Assembly: GCA_004295055.1 (NCBI GenBank)
Contig: SHNJ01000030.1
Span: forward strand, 62,001 to 126,000
Source: Alphaproteobacteria bacterium
GTDB lineage: Bacteria > Pseudomonadota > Alphaproteobacteria > SHNJ01
Length of the DNA stretch: 64,000 nucleotides
Direction: 5' to 3'
Below, piece after piece: positions 61,848 through 64,000 of the stretch (position 1 is the first letter of the stretch; each line of letters starts with the position of its first letter). Made by a program: the position numbers and the translations under genes. The notes under the pieces were generated by a model. That model saw only the letters and a list, made by a program, of their open reading frames with translations, made no database searches and was not told the DNA's origin.

Positions 61848-62524
61848 TGGACGATATTTTACGACCGCTGGAACAAAAACTGGATTATCAATTCCGGGAC
61901 CGGTCGTTGTTGGAAAAGGCGCTGCGCACGCCTGGCTCCATAGTCAAAAAACTGCAAAGTTATGAACGGCTTGAATTTTTAGGCGATCGCGTCTTGGGCC
62001 TGATTGTCGCGGAAATGCTGTATCATCGTTTTCCCGAAGAACGACAAGGCGATTTATCGAAACGGTTCGTGGCGTTGGTTCGCCAGGAAACTTTGGTGGA
62101 AATAGCCAAGCAAATTGAATTGTTGGATTTCACCAGCAGCGTTGCGGATGTTCCGGCCAAAGACATTACGCCATCCATGCTGTCGGATGTGATGGAAGCT
62201 TTGATCGCGGCGATTTATGTCGATGCGGGATTTGTCAAATCGGTGGAAATTATTGGCCGGCTATGGCAGCCGATGATTGACCGCCATGCAGCTCCGCCGC
62301 GCGATGCGAAAACAGAATTGCAAGAATGGGCACAAGCGCGGGGACTTGGCTTGCCGAAATATGACGTCACGCAGACCAAGGGCCGGGCGCATCAGCCGAC
62401 CTTTACGGTGCAAGTTTCCTTGGCGCAATATCCCGTAAAAAGCGGTACCGGAAAAAACAAACGCATCGCCGAACAAGAAGCCGCCGGTCAATTGCTGGAA
62501 TATTTGGAAAAGAAAGATGGATAA
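61847..62524 (+). CDS. rnc: Ribonuclease III
   Basis: RNase III cleaves double-stranded RNA in rRNA processing and decay. The 225-residue protein has the signature ERLEFLGDRVLGLIVAE (about 41-57) and an intact C-terminal double-stranded RNA-binding domain from about 155. It overlaps lepB by one base. A palindromic repeat element lies between it and era. Confidence 0.95.
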   Translation: MDDILRPLEQKLDYQFRDRSLLEKALRTPGSIVKKLQSYERLEFLGDRVLGLIVAEMLYHRFPEERQGDLSKRFVALVRQETLVEIAKQIELLDFTSSVADVPAKDITPSMLSDVMEALIAAIYVDAGFVKSVEIIGRLWQPMIDRHAAPPRDAKTELQEWAQARGLGLPKYDVTQTKGRAHQPTFTVQVSLAQYPVKSGTGKNKRIAEQEAAGQLLEYLEKKDG

Positions 62525-62541
62525 AAATTATTGATATAATT

Positions 62542-62638
62542 CCTCCCCCTTTGGGGGAGGGTAGGGAGGGGGTTAGGCATGGTATATATATCAATAAAGC
62601 AAAACCTATCCCTCCCCAACCCCTCCCAAAGGGAGGGG
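62542..62638. repeat. Nested palindromic element, copy 3, between rnc and era
   Basis: This 97 bp element has CCTCCCCC-TTT-GGGGGAGG (62542-62560) at the left and CCCCTCCC-AAA-GGGAGGGG (62620-62638) at the right. These are the exact reverse-complemented ends of copy 2 at 18.6 kb, in opposite order, while the inner core differs. It begins 17 bases after the rnc stop and ends 17 bases before the era start, so it fills the gap. Confidence 0.9.
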
Positions 62639-62655
62639 AATTTTAAGGAATGGAA

Positions 62656-63561
62656 ATGAATTCCCAAAACACTAAATCCCAACACTTCGGCTATGCCGCC
62701 ATTGTCGGCGAACCCAATGCGGGAAAATCGACGCTGGTCAACGCGTTGTTAAAACAAAAAGTAACGATTGTAACGCCAAAGGTGCAAACCACCCGTTTCC
62801 GCGTACAGGGCATTTATGTCGAAGGTAATGCACAAATGGTGCTGGTCGACACGCCCGGTTTATTTGCGCCAAAAACGCGCTTGGATAAGGCGATGGTCAA
62901 ATCCGCGCGCGATGGATTCGACGCGGCTGATATCGCCATTTTTCTGATCGATTTAAAAAGCAAACAATCGGCGCAGCAGATTTTCGACGTTCTATCCAAA
63001 ACCCGCGCGCCGGATAGAAAATTATATGTGCTGAACAAATCCGATATCGTTAAACAAGATGTTATCGATGCTGTAAAACAAGCAATTGTAGCGCAAGATG
63101 CCAATGCCGAAATCCATGTTATTTCCGCGTTGCGAGGAATGGGCGTTGATGAACTTCGTTCGCGCGTTATGCAATTACTCCCGCAAGCACCGTGGCATTA
63201 TCCCGAAGATCAATTGACCGATATTTCCGAACGCTTGCTGGCCGCTGAAATCACACGGGAGCAAATATTCCTGCAATTGTCCCAGGAATTGCCGTACGGC
63301 ATCCATGTCGATACCGAAAAATGGGAAGATTACAAAAACGGCAGCGTGAAAATCGACCAGGCGGTGATTATCGCGCGCGAAGCGCACAAGCCCATTGTTT
63401 TGGGCAAGGGCGGCACGCAAATCAAAAAAATCCGCGAAGCAGCCCAGGCGGAAATGCAAAAAATATTCGATCGCCCGGTGCATTTATTCCTGTTCGTCAA
63501 AGTCCGCGAAGATTGGGCAGAAAATAAGGCTTTTTATAAGGATATGGGGCTGGAGTTTTAG
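62656..63561 (+). CDS. era: GTPase Era
   Basis: Era is a GTPase that binds 16S rRNA during small-subunit assembly. AAGGA at 62645-62649 favours the start at 62656 (301 residues); ATG 62650 is an alternative only one base after it. It shows the G1 motif GEPNAGKST, a DTPG motif, the NKSD guanine-specificity motif and a C-terminal KH domain with GKGGTQIKKIREAA. It follows rnc across a palindromic element. Confidence 0.95.
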   Translation: MNSQNTKSQHFGYAAIVGEPNAGKSTLVNALLKQKVTIVTPKVQTTRFRVQGIYVEGNAQMVLVDTPGLFAPKTRLDKAMVKSARDGFDAADIAIFLIDLKSKQSAQQIFDVLSKTRAPDRKLYVLNKSDIVKQDVIDAVKQAIVAQDANAEIHVISALRGMGVDELRSRVMQLLPQAPWHYPEDQLTDISERLLAAEITREQIFLQLSQELPYGIHVDTEKWEDYKNGSVKIDQAVIIAREAHKPIVLGKGGTQIKKIREAAQAEMQKIFDRPVHLFLFVKVREDWAENKAFYKDMGLEF

Positions 63562-63617
63562 CCACCAATCGCCACCATCTTGTTTACATTAAGGAAATAG
63601 TGTGTTAAGGTCTCGGT

Positions 63618-63884
63618 ATGGTTACAAGACGCAGAAAAACCGTCCAATCAACGCCCGCACCAAGTCCCCTGGCGCGCGAATTGGCTGCGGCTAAATTCCG
63701 GGATGCTATAGATGAAATTCGTCTGCGACGCTGTTCCTTAACTTTTGTATCTTGTGAGCCTGGTGGAAACCGTTTTTCTGTTACTTATGATCCTAATGAT
63801 TCAGAATCCGTTGCTAGAGCCGAAGACACATTTTCTCGGATGCTGCAATTTCATGATGTACAAAAAGGCAGAACAAGGTCCTAG
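63618..63884 (+). CDS. Small hypothetical protein, 88 residues
   Basis: I do not recognise this protein. AAGG is 7 bases before the ATG, which favours a real gene. It starts with a basic, Thr/Pro-rich lead and has an internal strand-like SLTFVSCEPGGNRFSVTYDP. There is no signal peptide or membrane segment. It lies 56 bases after era and may be co-transcribed. Confidence 0.5.
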   Translation: MVTRRRKTVQSTPAPSPLARELAAAKFRDAIDEIRLRRCSLTFVSCEPGGNRFSVTYDPNDSESVARAEDTFSRMLQFHDVQKGRTRS

Positions 63885-63927
63885 AGCTGCCCTTTAAGGC
63901 AAAATTTTTCCTCGCAACATAAGTTTA

Positions 63928-64000
63928 TTATGGCTTGGACAAACGCTCTATTTCCTTGACCCTTATCCGTTCTTCTTGCCACAATAAATCATGCAACTCT
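63928..64000 (-). CDS. C-terminal end of a minus-strand gene, partial
   Basis: Read on the minus strand from the window edge, the frame gives 23 residues (ELHDLLWQEERIRVKEIERL then SKP) and ends in TAA at 63928-63930. The charged helical character and stop position look like the end of a real gene whose body is outside the window. The family cannot be told. Confidence 0.5.
   Translation of the reverse strand, partial: ELHDLLWQEERIRVKEIERLSKP

Overview
The window is a 64 kb piece of an alphaproteobacterial chromosome of moderate GC content. The strongest lineage signs are the order folK / rpoZ / rsh / pdxJ / acpS / lepB / rnc / era, the bamE gene beside a ubiquinol-cytochrome c chaperone gene, a proton-pumping pyrophosphatase, a RibB fusion with a degenerate RibA domain, and an Hpt/receiver pair whose receiver ends in a GPDRRRR-type tail. 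I cannot place it below class level; a Rhodospirillales- or Micavibrio-like lineage is a guess. Most genes are housekeeping and single copy, and I see no CRISPR array, transposase or prophage.

Layout. 1-5.8 kb: branched-chain amino acid ABC transporter (livHMGF, then terC on the other strand, then the binding protein). 5.9-8.2 kb: rpiB, glyA, nrdR. 8.3-14.7 kb: an unknown gene, then riboflavin synthesis (ribD, ribE, ribBX, ribH), nusB, thiL and a FliL-like membrane protein. 15-19.5 kb: hppA with its terminator, an unknown gene, bamE, the cytochrome bc1 chaperone and tRNA-Lys. 19.6-24.3 kb: an unrecognised two-gene envelope module. 24.3-29 kb: M48 protease lipoprotein, Hpt/receiver pair, SulP transporter and a small secreted protein. 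29.3-38.3 kb: leuA, then the cell-shape cluster mreB-mreC-mreD-mrdA-rodA, interrupted by a solute-binding protein gene and a heme oxygenase gene. 38.4-42.6 kb: nrdA and nrdB, separated by an AT-rich lipoprotein gene and preceded by DnaA and NrdR boxes, then tRNA-His. 42.6-49 kb: J-domain protein, pepA, two divergent regulators, two tandem prepilin-like proteins with a lipoprotein, and an AhpD-like protein. 49-55 kb: a large PAS/GAF histidine kinase, an alpha/beta hydrolase and an RhlE-type helicase. 55-64 kb: pterin dehydratase, UDG, folK, rpoZ, rsh, pdxJ, acpS, lepB, rnc, era and a small unknown gene.

Connections. NrdR (7.7 kb) is the expected repressor of nrdA/nrdB (38.8-42.4 kb), and an NrdR-box match lies upstream of nrdA among three DnaA boxes. 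Three nested palindromic elements of one GC-rich family sit at gene boundaries (10.1, 18.6 and 62.5 kb). The first supplies the stop codon of ribD, and the other two have the same ends in opposite orientation.

The best candidate for something undescribed is the pair at 19.9-24.2 kb. It comprises a lipoprotein and an 1155-residue membrane-anchored protein that appear to share a divergent domain, present once in the first and three times in the second. The prepilin-like pair at 46.6-47.9 kb is the second candidate. All domain calls are made by eye; no database search was run.
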